A DNA stretch of 64,000 bases from Bacteroidales bacterium (lineage in GTDB: Bacteria > Bacteroidota > Bacteroidia > Bacteroidales > WCHB1-69), in assembly GCA_017549765.1 (NCBI GenBank), contig JAFYNM010000010.1:1-64000 (forward strand). The letters are read 5' to 3'. This document shows, piece by piece, positions 1 through 9,696 of this stretch. A program made the translations under genes and the position numbers. Within the stretch, counting starts at the first letter, position 1. Each line of letters begins with the position of its first letter. The notes below the pieces were generated by a model that did not search any database, was not told the origin of the DNA, and saw only the letters and a list, made by a program, of their open reading frames with translations.

Positions 1-3000
1 GCCGTCCAGGGTGTTGCAGAGTGTTCTGACCGAGAAACCGGCATTCTCGGCGTATATACCATGCTTGCGGTCTGGATAGTATCCCGTGGTGAGGTTCTCG
101 AAGGTGCAGCCCTCGAAGGAGACGCCCTTCACGTCCCACAGGGTGACATGGTTGAGAAACTCCATGTTCTGGGAGAGGAAGAGGTTGTCGTTGTTGAGGG
201 TGAAGGTGCAGTCCTTGAACCAGCTCTTGTTGTCGCCGATGTTGCCGGAGGCAAGCGTGTCGGCGTAGGAGTAGAAGGAGACGGCGCGGCGGTTGTTGCG
301 GAAGGTGGAGCCGGAGCACTGGACGATGCCGCCGGCAGTGAGCCATTCGTTCCCCTCGAGGCCGGTCCTGATGGCACAGTGGGCGTTCTCTATGGTGGCC
401 CCGTTGCGGAGGATGACGGTGCCCTGGATGACGGTGCCCTGGTTGGTGGAAGTCTGGTGCTTGGTGCGGTCGCCCGCCACCTCGATGCCCTGCCACATCT
501 CGCCGGCACAGGCGGAGGTCAGCGTACCACCATCCAGGATGAGCGTGCCCCCGGGACGGACAATAATGTGGGTGTTTGGAGAACAATACAGTGTGCCTGA
601 AACAGTCAGGGTCTTGCCATTTTCTACACAAAAGGTATCGGTGGTGAGATATCTGGCGTCGTTAATTACAAGAGTTTGTCCTTGTATTGTCGTCCCGTCC
701 ACCATGGGTGTCATTAGTTCGTTATTACTGATATGGATTGGATAACGGGCTATATTCTTATGGTGCTTTAATGTGGAAACTTCTGCGTTTATCCATGCGT
801 TTCCTGTGGAAAGAGGCACAACAATGACTTCGTAAGGATTGTTTGTGGGTTGAATACGAATGCTGTCACTACAAGTCCAAACGACAGTGGCTGTGGAGTC
901 TTGGGGAAGATGTAGGGTGTAAGAGGATTGAGTACACATTTTTATTTCCCGAGGACCTTGGATATAGGTCTCCACTTCATTAATTAGATAGTCAACCATG
1001 TTTTGATTGAGCGTTGCATGATACATGTTACTATCCATCACACCTATATAACTGTCAAAAGGTGTCAACCCTTCTGCCACGAGATCTCTGGAGGATATGT
1101 TTGTTGCATAGTTCATATTGCCCCTGATATCCAAGGTGCTGGTGATGGGCATGAAACAATGTGAACTTCTTGTCATTGTTATTTGCTTGATCTGCTCATT
1201 GGTTTGTGCAGCATCTTCTATCATCTGAAAAGTGTTAAAAGCTCCACCTGGTGCAGCATCTATACTGAAATTATTGTCAGAAGGGGCAAACAACCAGAAT
1301 TTGTTTCTATTTCCTATAAAATAACCCATTTTTCCTGGAGTATACATCCCATAAAACATCTCGCAAACGCCAGATGTTGGAAAGAGTTGAATTTTAGAAA
1401 CCCTAATGTTGTACTTAGCATCAAGTTCAATGGCTTCAGAACAGCCTGATCCAAAAGTGATCGAATTCAAACTTCCATTGACTATTGATAGATTTCTGCA
1501 ATTTCTAGGATATTCAAGACTTTCGATAGCTTGATAAAAATGTGTAAAATATGGATGAGGAACGTACTGGTTAATTGTTAATGAACATGTTTGAAAAGGC
1601 TGAACGGGTGCATAGATATTAAATTGGTGTTTTAACATTTGCTTTGCTGCGGGGCAATTGATCACATTGTCCCAAACATATAAAGCATCTTCTTTATTTC
1701 CGACAGAACCAAAAAAATACATAAAAGCTTGGGCGCCGAGATTGATGTTTGCACCCTGTTGCGGTGAGTCAAAAGCAATCCACAATCTACAGTTATGGTC
1801 TCCATAATTAGTTGTCTCTGAAGGATTGTTTTCGATATATGACAATGCATAATGAGTCACGGGACCTCCCATGCTTGGCCCAACAACCACTATTTGTTCT
1901 TGGCTCTGATTTTGCTTCAACATCTTGTTCAGCGTATCTATGACTGTCACAAAAACCATGGCATTTCGCTCAATGTATTCTCCACCATCGTCATAATCAA
2001 CAAAGACAATGTCATAGTCATAAACACTTATCAATGTGTCACCTAAATGCTTGTTGTTGTAAGCCAACATGTTCCAGAGAGACTCTTTCCCTTCCTCACC
2101 CGATTCAAAACACCTGGCATTTTGCGGATCAAAACCATCGGATACAATAATTGGTTTTCTCAGGAGTTTATCGCTATGTGCATAACAGATGCACATTTTT
2201 CCTGTTGCACACAACGAAGTATCCCCTTCGTAATCCATAAAAGGGATTTTTGCACGGATGGGAATAATATCTTTGGGATAGGGAATCTCATTTGTTTTTT
2301 TCTGAAAACATACTATCTTTGAAAAGGCATCATATACGCGACTATCGGGTAAAAATAATCTAAAATGTAAAACATGCGTACCTGTATCCGAATAATTCAC
2401 GGGAATTATCTCATCAAAATGTACATTTTGAAATCCGAGGCCATCTCCAAAATCAATAAAAACATTCTCTATTTCATCTCCCGTATTGTTAAAGACAGTT
2501 GAACCTGCAACTTTATAATACAGAAGGCCTTTTTCAACTCTGTCAACAAGTGGTGAGGCAAAGAAAATCGTATCCTCTACAAACAATGAAGCCGCTATGG
2601 ATTTATCTTCCCGCAACACACTATCTTCATCAAAATATAATTTTTGTACGGCTACATTACTGTCTATAGTATTATAACGATAGTGAACAATCCCAATATT
2701 AATCAGGTTAGTATCTTTGGGAATCATATTTCTAAGCTCATCGACTGTGTATGGAGGTCTTTCTGTAGGTACAATTGCTGCATTGTATAGTTCAAAATAA
2801 CCTTGCATGAATAAGTTCGCATTTGTTGTATCCACAACCGGATTCCGAAGCGAATTGAATCCTGGCAAGTTAGCAAAAGGCACCACCCGGTCATAAAGTA
2901 GTCCTGTTGTTGCATCAGTCATGCTGATATTTGCAAAAAGGCTGTCAAATAACCTTGTAAAAGACGGCCCCGTCTGAGAAAAGGCTGTAGAACAACAAAT

Positions 3001-3033
3001 GATTGTTAGAAAATACAACAAACTCTTTTTCAT
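1..3033 (-). CDS. Large secreted alpha/beta-hydrolase plus beta-helix protein, 3' end outside the window
   Basis: I read this frame codon by codon from the ATG at 3033 to position 1 and found no stop, so at least 1011 residues are encoded and the C-terminus lies outside the window. It opens with a signal peptide (MKKSLLYFLTIICCSTAFSQ). The region around residues 270-420 resembles a serine hydrolase fold: a GPSMGG nucleophile elbow places Ser387 after a beta strand (QEQIVVVG), preceded by a YDIVFVDYDDGG segment. From about residue 800 the sequence turns into G/T/N-rich strands typical of a right-handed parallel beta-helix (for example TLTVSGTLYCSPNTHIIVRP). By analogy with Bacteroidetes exoproteins a T9SS sorting domain may follow off-window; that is inference. 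It lies 25 bp downstream of a small outer-membrane barrel gene and is probably co-transcribed with it. The exact substrate is unknown; a lipase or esterase role is only a possibility. Confidence 0.85.
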   Translation of the reverse strand, partial: MKKSLLYFLTIICCSTAFSQTGPSFTRLFDSLFANISMTDATTGLLYDRVVPFANLPGFNSLRNPVVDTTNANLFMQGYFELYNAAIVPTERPPYTVDELRNMIPKDTNLINIGIVHYRYNTIDSNVAVQKLYFDEDSVLREDKSIAASLFVEDTIFFASPLVDRVEKGLLYYKVAGSTVFNNTGDEIENVFIDFGDGLGFQNVHFDEIIPVNYSDTGTHVLHFRLFLPDSRVYDAFSKIVCFQKKTNEIPYPKDIIPIRAKIPFMDYEGDTSLCATGKMCICYAHSDKLLRKPIIVSDGFDPQNARCFESGEEGKESLWNMLAYNNKHLGDTLISVYDYDIVFVDYDDGGEYIERNAMVFVTVIDTLNKMLKQNQSQEQIVVVGPSMGGPVTHYALSYIENNPSETTNYGDHNCRLWIAFDSPQQGANINLGAQAFMYFFGSVGNKEDALYVWDNVINCPAAKQMLKHQFNIYAPVQPFQTCSLTINQYVPHPYFTHFYQAIESLEYPRNCRNLSIVNGSLNSITFGSGCSEAIELDAKYNIRVSKIQLFPTSGVCEMFYGMYTPGKMGYFIGNRNKFWLFAPSDNNFSIDAAPGGAFNTFQMIEDAAQTNEQIKQITMTRSSHCFMPITSTLDIRGNMNYATNISSRDLVAEGLTPFDSYIGVMDSNMYHATLNQNMVDYLINEVETYIQGPREIKMCTQSSYTLHLPQDSTATVVWTCSDSIRIQPTNNPYEVIVVPLSTGNAWINAEVSTLKHHKNIARYPIHISNNELMTPMVDGTTIQGQTLVINDARYLTTDTFCVENGKTLTVSGTLYCSPNTHIIVRPGGTLILDGGTLTSACAGEMWQGIEVAGDRTKHQTSTNQGTVIQGTVILRNGATIENAHCAIRTGLEGNEWLTAGGIVQCSGSTFRNNRRAVSFYSYADTLASGNIGDNKSWFKDCTFTLNNDNLFLSQNMEFLNHVTLWDVKGVSFEGCTFENLTTGYYPDRKHGIYAENAGFSVRTLCNTLDG

Positions 3034-3058
3034 ACTACAATAAGCATTTCAAAATCAT

Positions 3059-3718
3059 CTAAAAATTATATGAATAACCGACTTCCAGTATTCCTTCAGG
3101 ACCGAATCCCAATTCAATGTTGGCAGCTTTTGCTTTTCCCACGCGCATGCCAAGCAGTGTCAACTGAGCTGTCGGTCCCACGAAAAACCGGTCAGTAATA
3201 CCGTCGTCACCAAGCCAGATTGTCCGGGTGAACTCATTGATCTCTTTCGCTTCGATTCCAAAAGTGGCACCTATTCCAACTCCCAGGTAGAAATCAATAT
3301 TTGGAAAACTCTTATATGTGAATTTATATGTTGCATTTAATGTCATATAAGTGTTTATACCACGATAGTCTCTTGAGGATGTAGGTATTGTCACCTTTAA
3401 CAATGTGGTGGACACGACGGCCCCCACACTATGCTTGCGGGTAATGTTATAGAAATAATGGAAATTGAACGCACCGACTTTATATGATTGGTTGGGAGAA
3501 TCAGGAGTTGTTCTGTAATGAAAGAAATCTGGTTCATAAATAGGTCCCATAAGAGAGGCTGGCCTCCAGAAATCTTCTCCTTCGGGCATTATTCCGATAG
3601 AAAATCCAATTTCATGATGCTTGAAACTCTCATTGGTATTCAAATTCGTTTCCTGACCTCTCGCCACTTTGCCGCATAGTAGCAATAATATGAATAAAGG
3701 GAATAGACTCTTTTTCAT
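3059..3718 (-). CDS. Outer-membrane beta-barrel protein, unknown function
   Basis: This 219-residue protein starts with a signal peptide (MKKSLFPLFILLLLCGKVARG). The remainder alternates aromatic and polar residues with repeated Gly-rich turns (VGAFNFHYFYNI, FYLGVGIGATFGIEAK) and ends in an aromatic residue (SYNF), as expected for a barrel whose last strand is recognised by the BAM complex. An in-frame ATG 24 bp further upstream would put eight extra residues before the signal peptide, so I prefer 3718. The gene precedes the hydrolase/beta-helix gene by 25 bp on the same strand, and a TATCTTTG box lies about 75 bp upstream. No specific family could be named; PorT-like or OprF-like small barrels are the nearest analogues. 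Confidence 0.75.
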   Translation of the reverse strand: MKKSLFPLFILLLLCGKVARGQETNLNTNESFKHHEIGFSIGIMPEGEDFWRPASLMGPIYEPDFFHYRTTPDSPNQSYKVGAFNFHYFYNITRKHSVGAVVSTTLLKVTIPTSSRDYRGINTYMTLNATYKFTYKSFPNIDFYLGVGIGATFGIEAKEINEFTRTIWLGDDGITDRFFVGPTAQLTLLGMRVGKAKAANIELGFGPEGILEVGYSYNF

Positions 3719-3792
3719 GATAATATTGTTTTTTATATTCAATTATTATTTTAGACCCTCTTCAACAAAAGATCAAGACAACAATTAAGCGG

Positions 3793-3800
3793 CAAAGATA
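3793..3800 (-). promoter_or_regulatory. Bacteroidetes -7 box for the barrel/hydrolase operon
   Basis: On the minus strand the sequence reads TATCTTTG, matching the Bacteroidetes TAnnTTTG element. It sits directly after the amidase stop codon and about 75 bp before the barrel ATG at 3718, so the two downstream genes need not depend on amidase transcription. Confidence 0.5.
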
Positions 3801-4973
3801 TTATTTTTTCAGCAAAGCGTTGGCTTCGGCGACAGTGATTTTCTTGTCGCCTTGGAAGGCGATGAGGAAGGCGTCTCCATACACTTTTTTCACCTCTTGG
3901 AGGATGGCGGCGGCACCGGCCTGCGTGGGCTCGTCGCCGGCGGTGTACTTCCAAAGGTTGTTTTCATAATAACATCCGACCTCCGGGATGTTCTTGAATT
4001 GCGGGTCGGTGAGCGCGATCTTCTTGGGCGAACTTAAAAACTGGACTTTGAAGTGGACATCGTTCTGGAAGGTCTTCTCGGGGATGAGCGGAGAGGGTGG
4101 GACAATCACGGAGTCCGGCTGGCTTTTGGGCTCTGCAGGTGCCGTCGCCACAGGGGTCTCCGTGACGGGCAGGGGAGTTGCGGGGGTTGTCTCCAAGTTC
4201 TTGTTCATCACGGTGTTGTAATAATCTACAAAGCCGCTGTAGATGGCGGTAGCCATGGCATTCTGGTTGGCGTCCTTGATCAGATACCGTTCATCGTCCA
4301 GGTTGCTGAGGAAGCCGAGCTCGATGAGGATGCTGGGCATGGCTACTTTGTACAATACCCAGAATCCGGCCTGCTTGATGCCCCGGTTGATGAAATGGTT
4401 GGTGTTGACCATGTTTTTCTGCACCTTGTTAGCCAGCAGGATGGAGTTGGAGAGGTAGGCGTTGGAGTAGAGGGAGAAGATGATGCTGGCCTCCGGGGAG
4501 TTGGGGTTGTAGCCTTCGTAGTTGTTCTCGAAGTTTTTCTCCTTCAAGATGGCCGCGTTCTCGGCACGCGCTACCGCCAGGTTGGCTTCGCTCTTATGCA
4601 AGCCCATGACCCAGGTCTCCGTGCCGTTGGCGGAGGTGTTCTCGGCCGCGTTGCAGTGGATGGAGATGAAGAGGTCCGCCTTGTTGGTGTTCGCAATCTG
4701 TGCCCGGCGGTATAGCTCTACAAAGACATCGGTCCGGCGTGTGTAGATGACCTTCACGTTCGGGCAGTTGTCGGTGATGAGCTTGCCCAGCTTCAAAGCC
4801 GTGGAGAGACAGACATCCTTCTCCTGCGAGTTCTTGCCCCTGCAGCCCGGGTCATGTCCGCCATGACCGGCATCGATCACCACCTTGAAGGTCTTCGGGT
4901 CTGTCTGGGCGTTCATCGTGCCGCCGACAAAAAAAATCATCAAACACAATAAGAGCCCTATTTTTTTGTTCAT
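3801..4973 (-). CDS. N-acetylmuramoyl-L-alanine amidase (Amidase_3)
   Basis: A zinc amidase that cuts the bond between N-acetylmuramic acid and the stem peptide, acting in the periplasm. The 390-residue protein has a signal peptide (to about residue 23), then an Amidase_3 domain at about 28-255 with the expected zinc and catalytic residues: His37 in VIDAGHGGHDPG, Glu51 in QEKDV, His106 in SIHCNA and Glu218 in IELGF. A Pro/Thr/Ala-rich linker (about 265-300) leads to a C-terminal module of about 85 residues that begins VHFKVQFLSS and resembles a SPOR-type peptidoglycan-binding domain. It is divergently transcribed from the LptD-like gene across a 71-bp gap. A role in cell separation or wall turnover is inferred from the family. 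Confidence 0.92.
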   Translation of the reverse strand: MNKKIGLLLCLMIFFVGGTMNAQTDPKTFKVVIDAGHGGHDPGCRGKNSQEKDVCLSTALKLGKLITDNCPNVKVIYTRRTDVFVELYRRAQIANTNKADLFISIHCNAAENTSANGTETWVMGLHKSEANLAVARAENAAILKEKNFENNYEGYNPNSPEASIIFSLYSNAYLSNSILLANKVQKNMVNTNHFINRGIKQAGFWVLYKVAMPSILIELGFLSNLDDERYLIKDANQNAMATAIYSGFVDYYNTVMNKNLETTPATPLPVTETPVATAPAEPKSQPDSVIVPPSPLIPEKTFQNDVHFKVQFLSSPKKIALTDPQFKNIPEVGCYYENNLWKYTAGDEPTQAGAAAILQEVKKVYGDAFLIAFQGDKKITVAEANALLKK

Positions 4974-4990
4974 AATTCTGAAACTTTAAG

Positions 4991-5024
4991 TATTTTTGCA
5001 GATTTAAATATTTTAGCAAAAGTA
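4991..5024. promoter_or_regulatory. Overlapping divergent promoters of amidase and lptD-like gene
   Basis: Two -7 boxes face each other in the 71-bp gap. TATTTTTG at 4991-4998 reads rightward, about 47 bp before the LptD start. TACTTTTG (minus strand of 5017-5024) reads leftward, about 44 bp before the amidase ATG. Both match TAnnTTTG. Predicted start sites would lie within a few bases of each other, so the two transcripts would overlap at their 5' ends. Confidence 0.5.
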
Positions 5025-5044
5025 TATTAATTACTTTAATAAAC

Positions 5045-7666
5045 TTGTTCTTGGAGAAAAAATTATACACACCCGATTTTTTATATTTCAGAGGGGCGCT
5101 CTGCTGCCTTCTACTGATATTTTTGACATCGGTGGTGTATGCCCAGCGCCCGAACGTCAGGAAGCGCCCCCAACAGCAAGACACTTCCCTGGTGGCTCCC
5201 ACACTGGACAGTCTCCAGCTGGACTCCCTTCTCCGCGCCGCTCACACCCCCAAGAAGATATCCCCCAACGCCATCGACCAGATCGTATATTATAGTGCCG
5301 CCGACTCCACTGTCAACGACCTGCAGCGCCGCTATACCTACCTCTTCGGCGATGCGGTGGTGAAGTATGACGACATGGAGCTCCGTGCCGACTATATCGA
5401 GATCGATTTCCGCAACAACGAGCTCTACGCCTCCGGGGTCATCGACACCTCCGGCAATCTGAAGGGGAACCCTGTCTTCAAACAGGGGGAGATGGAGTAC
5501 AAGGCCCGCGAGATCAAGTATAACTTCACCACCCACAAGGGCAAGATCTCCCATGTCATCACCACCGAGGACGAGGGCTTCATCCATGGAGAACAGGTGA
5601 AGAAGATGGGCGACAAGGAGGCCTTTATCAAGAACGGCAAATATACGACCTGCGATCTGGAGAACCCGCACTATGAGATCGCCTTCACCAAGGCCAAGAT
5701 CATCCAGCACGACAAGATCGTCATCGGTCCGGCCTACCTGAGCTTCACGGGTGTGCCGACCCCGCTGGCGCTGCCCTTCGGCTTCTTCCCGCTGGAGAAG
5801 GCCCGTCGCTCCGGTCTCGTGATGCCCAGCATCGGCGAGTCTTCCTCGTTGGGCTTCTATCTCCAAGACCTGGGCTTCTACTTCGGCATCAACGACAATA
5901 TCGACCTCCTGCTCTCTGCCGACATCTACACCCGAGGCAGCTGGGCTGTCAAGGCCAAGTCCGACTATGTGTATCGCTACAAATGCAAGGGAGTGGTCCA
6001 GGCCGCCTTCTCCCAGACCTATCTGGGCGAGCGACTCATAGACTCCTCTTTCTATCATTCCAACGACTTCAAGATCTACTGGGATCATCAGCAGGATGTC
6101 AAGTCGCACCCGACCACCCGCTTCAATGCCCATGTGGACATCGTGAGCTCCAACTACTCCAAATACAACATGACCTCGGCAAACGACTATCTTTCAAATC
6201 AATATACCTCCTCCATCAACGTCTCGACCTCTGCGCGCGACATCTTCTTCCTGGATGCCACCCTTTCGTACTCGCAGAATACGGGCACCAAGGCCATCAA
6301 CCTGAAACTGCCCGACATCAGCATGTCGGTCATCCAGTTCTATCCTTTCCGGAAGAAAAACAAGGCGGGCGCGCTGAAGTGGTACGACAATATCTCTATG
6401 AAGTGGACGTCCCAGTTTACGGGACAGGTGGACACCTACGATTCTCTCTTCTTCAAGCCGCAGACATGGAATGATATGAACTTCGGCATGATGCACACGG
6501 TGCCCCTCACCATTCCCATCAAGATTGCCAAGCTGATCAACTGGAACACCACGGTCACGTTGACGGAGAAGTGGTATCTGCAGAACTATACCCGCGATAT
6601 GACCATCGACACGGTGGATGACGTCGCCTATGGTGTCGTCAACCGCTATTTTCACCGTGGCTTCAATGCGCTGCACGACCTGCGCGTCTCCTCCGACCTG
6701 ACCACGAAGATATATGTCATGTACTCCTTCAAGAAGGGAGGACTCTATGCCATCCGCCATGTTGTCACGCCCGTGCTGAACATGACCTACCAGCCGGCCT
6801 TCAGTAAGGGCATCAACGACCGGTACTATAACCCTGTCACCGGCGAATATGTGGAATACTCCTATTACGACGGCGCCATCTTCGGGACCGTCACCCAGCA
6901 TACCCAGGCCTTGGTTCGGCTCTCTTTCGGCAACAACCTGGAAATCAAGGTGCGCTCCAAACGCGACACGGTGACGGGCTTCAAGAAGATCTCCATCTTC
7001 GACAACCTGAACGTGTCGATGAACTACAATATCGCCGCCGACTCCCTGAACTGGTCCAAGCTGACGGTCACGGGCAGAAGCACCATCTTCAAACAGTTGT
7101 ATCTGACCTACAACTTTGTCTTTGACCCCTACATCATCAACGAGAACGGCGTGCGCTGCAACACTACCGAATGGAAGGCCAACCACCGGCTCTTCCGTAT
7201 GTCTTCCACCGACTTCAGCATAGCCCTTAACTGGCGCATCGACCAAAACACTTTCAAGAAGAAATCCGTGGATCAGAAAAATGACGCCAACAAGAAACGG
7301 CTTCCGTGGTCGTTCACCTTCAACTATACCTTCTCCTACGGTCTTGCCGACAACATCTACTACTACCGACTGCAGGACTCCCTTCTATATACCCGCAACA
7401 TGATCCACACCATCAATGTCGTGGGCAATTTTTATGTGACGGAGAAATGGAAGATCGGGTTCACCACGGGCTATGATTTCGTGCAGAAGGACTTCTCCTA
7501 CACTTCGGTGGATGTCTATCGCGACATGCACTGCTGGGAGATGGCCTTCAGCTGGATACCGTTTGGATATCGCAAGGGCTGGAGTTTCCAGATCAATGTG
7601 AAGGCCAATGTCTTGAAGAATGTGTTGAAGTTGCCGCTGCATGACGACTTCAGGAACCATCTGTGA
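5045..7666 (+). CDS. LptD-like LPS assembly outer-membrane protein
   Basis: The 873-residue protein fits the Bacteroidetes LptD/OstA-like family, which inserts lipopolysaccharide into the outer leaflet. After a signal sequence (ALCCLLLIFLTSVVYAQ) comes an OstA-like region at about 95-215, with repeated short strands such as DDMELRADYIEIDF and the conserved stretch PLALPFGFFPL. A long aromatic-rich barrel fills the rest. The start is uncertain: the frame has no upstream ATG and the best candidates are TTG codons at 5045 or 5051, just before the signal sequence. It is first in a co-directional run with two DUF3857 proteins and the branching enzyme (gaps 39, 32 and 1 bp). Whether it handles LPS alone or also other glycolipids cannot be told from sequence. 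Confidence 0.85.
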   Translation: MFLEKKLYTPDFLYFRGALCCLLLIFLTSVVYAQRPNVRKRPQQQDTSLVAPTLDSLQLDSLLRAAHTPKKISPNAIDQIVYYSAADSTVNDLQRRYTYLFGDAVVKYDDMELRADYIEIDFRNNELYASGVIDTSGNLKGNPVFKQGEMEYKAREIKYNFTTHKGKISHVITTEDEGFIHGEQVKKMGDKEAFIKNGKYTTCDLENPHYEIAFTKAKIIQHDKIVIGPAYLSFTGVPTPLALPFGFFPLEKARRSGLVMPSIGESSSLGFYLQDLGFYFGINDNIDLLLSADIYTRGSWAVKAKSDYVYRYKCKGVVQAAFSQTYLGERLIDSSFYHSNDFKIYWDHQQDVKSHPTTRFNAHVDIVSSNYSKYNMTSANDYLSNQYTSSINVSTSARDIFFLDATLSYSQNTGTKAINLKLPDISMSVIQFYPFRKKNKAGALKWYDNISMKWTSQFTGQVDTYDSLFFKPQTWNDMNFGMMHTVPLTIPIKIAKLINWNTTVTLTEKWYLQNYTRDMTIDTVDDVAYGVVNRYFHRGFNALHDLRVSSDLTTKIYVMYSFKKGGLYAIRHVVTPVLNMTYQPAFSKGINDRYYNPVTGEYVEYSYYDGAIFGTVTQHTQALVRLSFGNNLEIKVRSKRDTVTGFKKISIFDNLNVSMNYNIAADSLNWSKLTVTGRSTIFKQLYLTYNFVFDPYIINENGVRCNTTEWKANHRLFRMSSTDFSIALNWRIDQNTFKKKSVDQKNDANKKRLPWSFTFNYTFSYGLADNIYYYRLQDSLLYTRNMIHTINVVGNFYVTEKWKIGFTTGYDFVQKDFSYTSVDVYRDMHCWEMAFSWIPFGYRKGWSFQINVKANVLKNVLKLPLHDDFRNHL

Positions 7667-7705
7667 TAATTTTACGACAATAAAAACTTTAACTGTAATA
7701 ACGAT

Positions 7706-9664
7706 ATGAAGCATTTCTATTCACTGTTAGTCATGATGACAGTCGCGTTGTGCGGGTTTGCGCAGCCGGCTGCGCAACGCTTGGCGCAGGTCAAGGACGC
7801 CGATTTTGAGTCTTACGACATCGTGACGGTCTTCGACAGCACCTCCGTGATGATGGAGGAGAGCGGTCTGAGTCACGTGTATGGTCACAAGTTATGGAAG
7901 ATTCTCACCGATGACGGGGCTCGCGATTTCAACACGGTCAAGATGGACTACGATCCGCAGTCGGCCTACGTGGAGATCCGCGAGGTGACCATTTATCGTA
8001 AAGACGGCACCAAAGAGGTGTTGGACAATCCGGTCTTTGACTATCCCGCCCCGGCGTACATGATCTACTGGGGTGCACGTCAGAAGATGGTGGCGTTGGG
8101 CCGTCTGGAGACTGGCGATGCTGTGGAGGTGCACACCTACAGGAAGGGCTTCACCTATGCGCTGCTCCAGGGCGGCGAGGACCCCGACGCCAAATATATC
8201 CCGCCCATGCGGGGGCATTTCTACGACATTGTGCCTTTCTGGAGCGACCAGCCCGTGATGGAGAAGGTGTATCAGGTCAATGTGTTGGCATCCAAGAACC
8301 TGCGCTATGCAGTCTATAATGGACAGTTGGAAGAGAGGCAGCAGCTGGCCGACGGCGGGCGTGTGCTTTATACCTTTGTGAAGAAAAACATCTTCCCGAT
8401 AGAGACTCCTCGCTATACGTTGGCTGCCAACGATATACAGACCAAACTGCTGCTCTCCACCGCCCAAGACTGGGAGTCCAAGTCGCGCTGGTTCTATGGC
8501 GTCAACGAGGATTACGGCAGTTTTGTGCCCACCGAGGAGGTGAAGGAGAAGGTCAACAGTCTGCTCAAGAAGGCCAAGACCGAGAACGACAGCATCTTCA
8601 TCCTGACGCACTGGGTGGCCGACAATATGCGCTACTCCGGCATCTCGATGGGGGAGGGTGAGGGCTTCACGCTCCACAAGTGCGAGATGAACTACACCGA
8701 CCGTTGCGGGGTCTGCAAGGACAAGGCGGGCATGCTCATCAGCATGTTGCGGGCAGCGGGCTTCGAGGCTTTCGCTGCCATGACGATGGCGGGTGAGCGT
8801 ATCGACGACATCCCTGCCGACCAGTTCAACCACTGTGTGACGGTCGTCAAGCGGCGCAACGGCAACTACCAGCTGCTGGACCCCACCTGGGTGCCCGGTG
8901 TGCGCGAGCTGTGGTCCAGCGCCGAGCAGCAGCAGAACTACCTGATGGGACTGCCCCAAGGCGCCACGCTCGGCAAGACCCCCGTCTCCCGTCCCGAGAA
9001 CCACTACCTCAAGATGATCGCCAACACCAAAGTCAAGAAGGACGGCACCCTCTCCGGCACGGTGACCATCACCGCCGAGGGACAGTCGGACCGCACCGTG
9101 CGCTATCTCTTCAGCGGCCGCAAGTCGGAGTGGCGCGACAACGTGGAGGCCCAGATGCGCTCCCTCTATCCCAACATCAAGCTCCGCTCGGTGAAGTACT
9201 CCGACGAGGAGACCTACCTGGAGCATCCGGTGACCATCACCTATAAGTTCGACATCCCGCACTATGCCACTGTCAGCGACCGCGAGGTCGTCGTCACCCC
9301 GCTGCTGGCCCGCGGCATCTATAAGTTCGCCATGCGTGAGCTCTATTATGACACCAGCCTGGAGAAACGCGACTATCCCTTCAGCGACCGCTGCTCCCGA
9401 CTGGTCATCCTGCAGGAGACGATGAGCCTCCCTGCCGGCTATACCTCTGCCAAGATGCCCAAAGCCAGAACCCTCGAAGGCACGGACATCTCCTTCCATG
9501 GTGGCTATAAGTTTGAGAATAACAAGTTCGTCTTCCATGAACGCATCCGGCTGGGCAAACGCGTCTATGAGGCTGCCGACTGGCCCGCCTACCGGACTGC
9601 CGTCGAGAACCAGAAGTTTTATCAGAACACCCCGCTGATTGTGGTGAAGCCTGTTGTACAATAA
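7706..9664 (+). CDS. DUF3857 / transglutaminase-like secreted protein, catalytic residues intact
   Basis: A 652-residue protein with a signal peptide (to about residue 20, ending CGFAQ), a DUF3857-type beta domain at about 35-250, and a transglutaminase/cysteine-peptidase-like core at about 285-400. The triad is present: Cys337 in GVCKDKAG, His376 in FNHCVTV and Asp392 in LLDPTW. The C-terminal 250 residues look like a beta-rich DUF2569/DUF3858-type extension. Members of this family are common in Bacteroidetes, but substrates are generally unknown; they may cleave or crosslink envelope peptides. A paralogue with a defective triad follows 32 bp downstream. The start is supported by the signal peptide immediately after the ATG. 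Confidence 0.88.
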   Translation: MKHFYSLLVMMTVALCGFAQPAAQRLAQVKDADFESYDIVTVFDSTSVMMEESGLSHVYGHKLWKILTDDGARDFNTVKMDYDPQSAYVEIREVTIYRKDGTKEVLDNPVFDYPAPAYMIYWGARQKMVALGRLETGDAVEVHTYRKGFTYALLQGGEDPDAKYIPPMRGHFYDIVPFWSDQPVMEKVYQVNVLASKNLRYAVYNGQLEERQQLADGGRVLYTFVKKNIFPIETPRYTLAANDIQTKLLLSTAQDWESKSRWFYGVNEDYGSFVPTEEVKEKVNSLLKKAKTENDSIFILTHWVADNMRYSGISMGEGEGFTLHKCEMNYTDRCGVCKDKAGMLISMLRAAGFEAFAAMTMAGERIDDIPADQFNHCVTVVKRRNGNYQLLDPTWVPGVRELWSSAEQQQNYLMGLPQGATLGKTPVSRPENHYLKMIANTKVKKDGTLSGTVTITAEGQSDRTVRYLFSGRKSEWRDNVEAQMRSLYPNIKLRSVKYSDEETYLEHPVTITYKFDIPHYATVSDREVVVTPLLARGIYKFAMRELYYDTSLEKRDYPFSDRCSRLVILQETMSLPAGYTSAKMPKARTLEGTDISFHGGYKFENNKFVFHERIRLGKRVYEAADWPAYRTAVENQKFYQNTPLIVVKPVVQ

Positions 9665-9696
9665 TCTAAAATCATGAACCTCAAAAAGATACAGAT

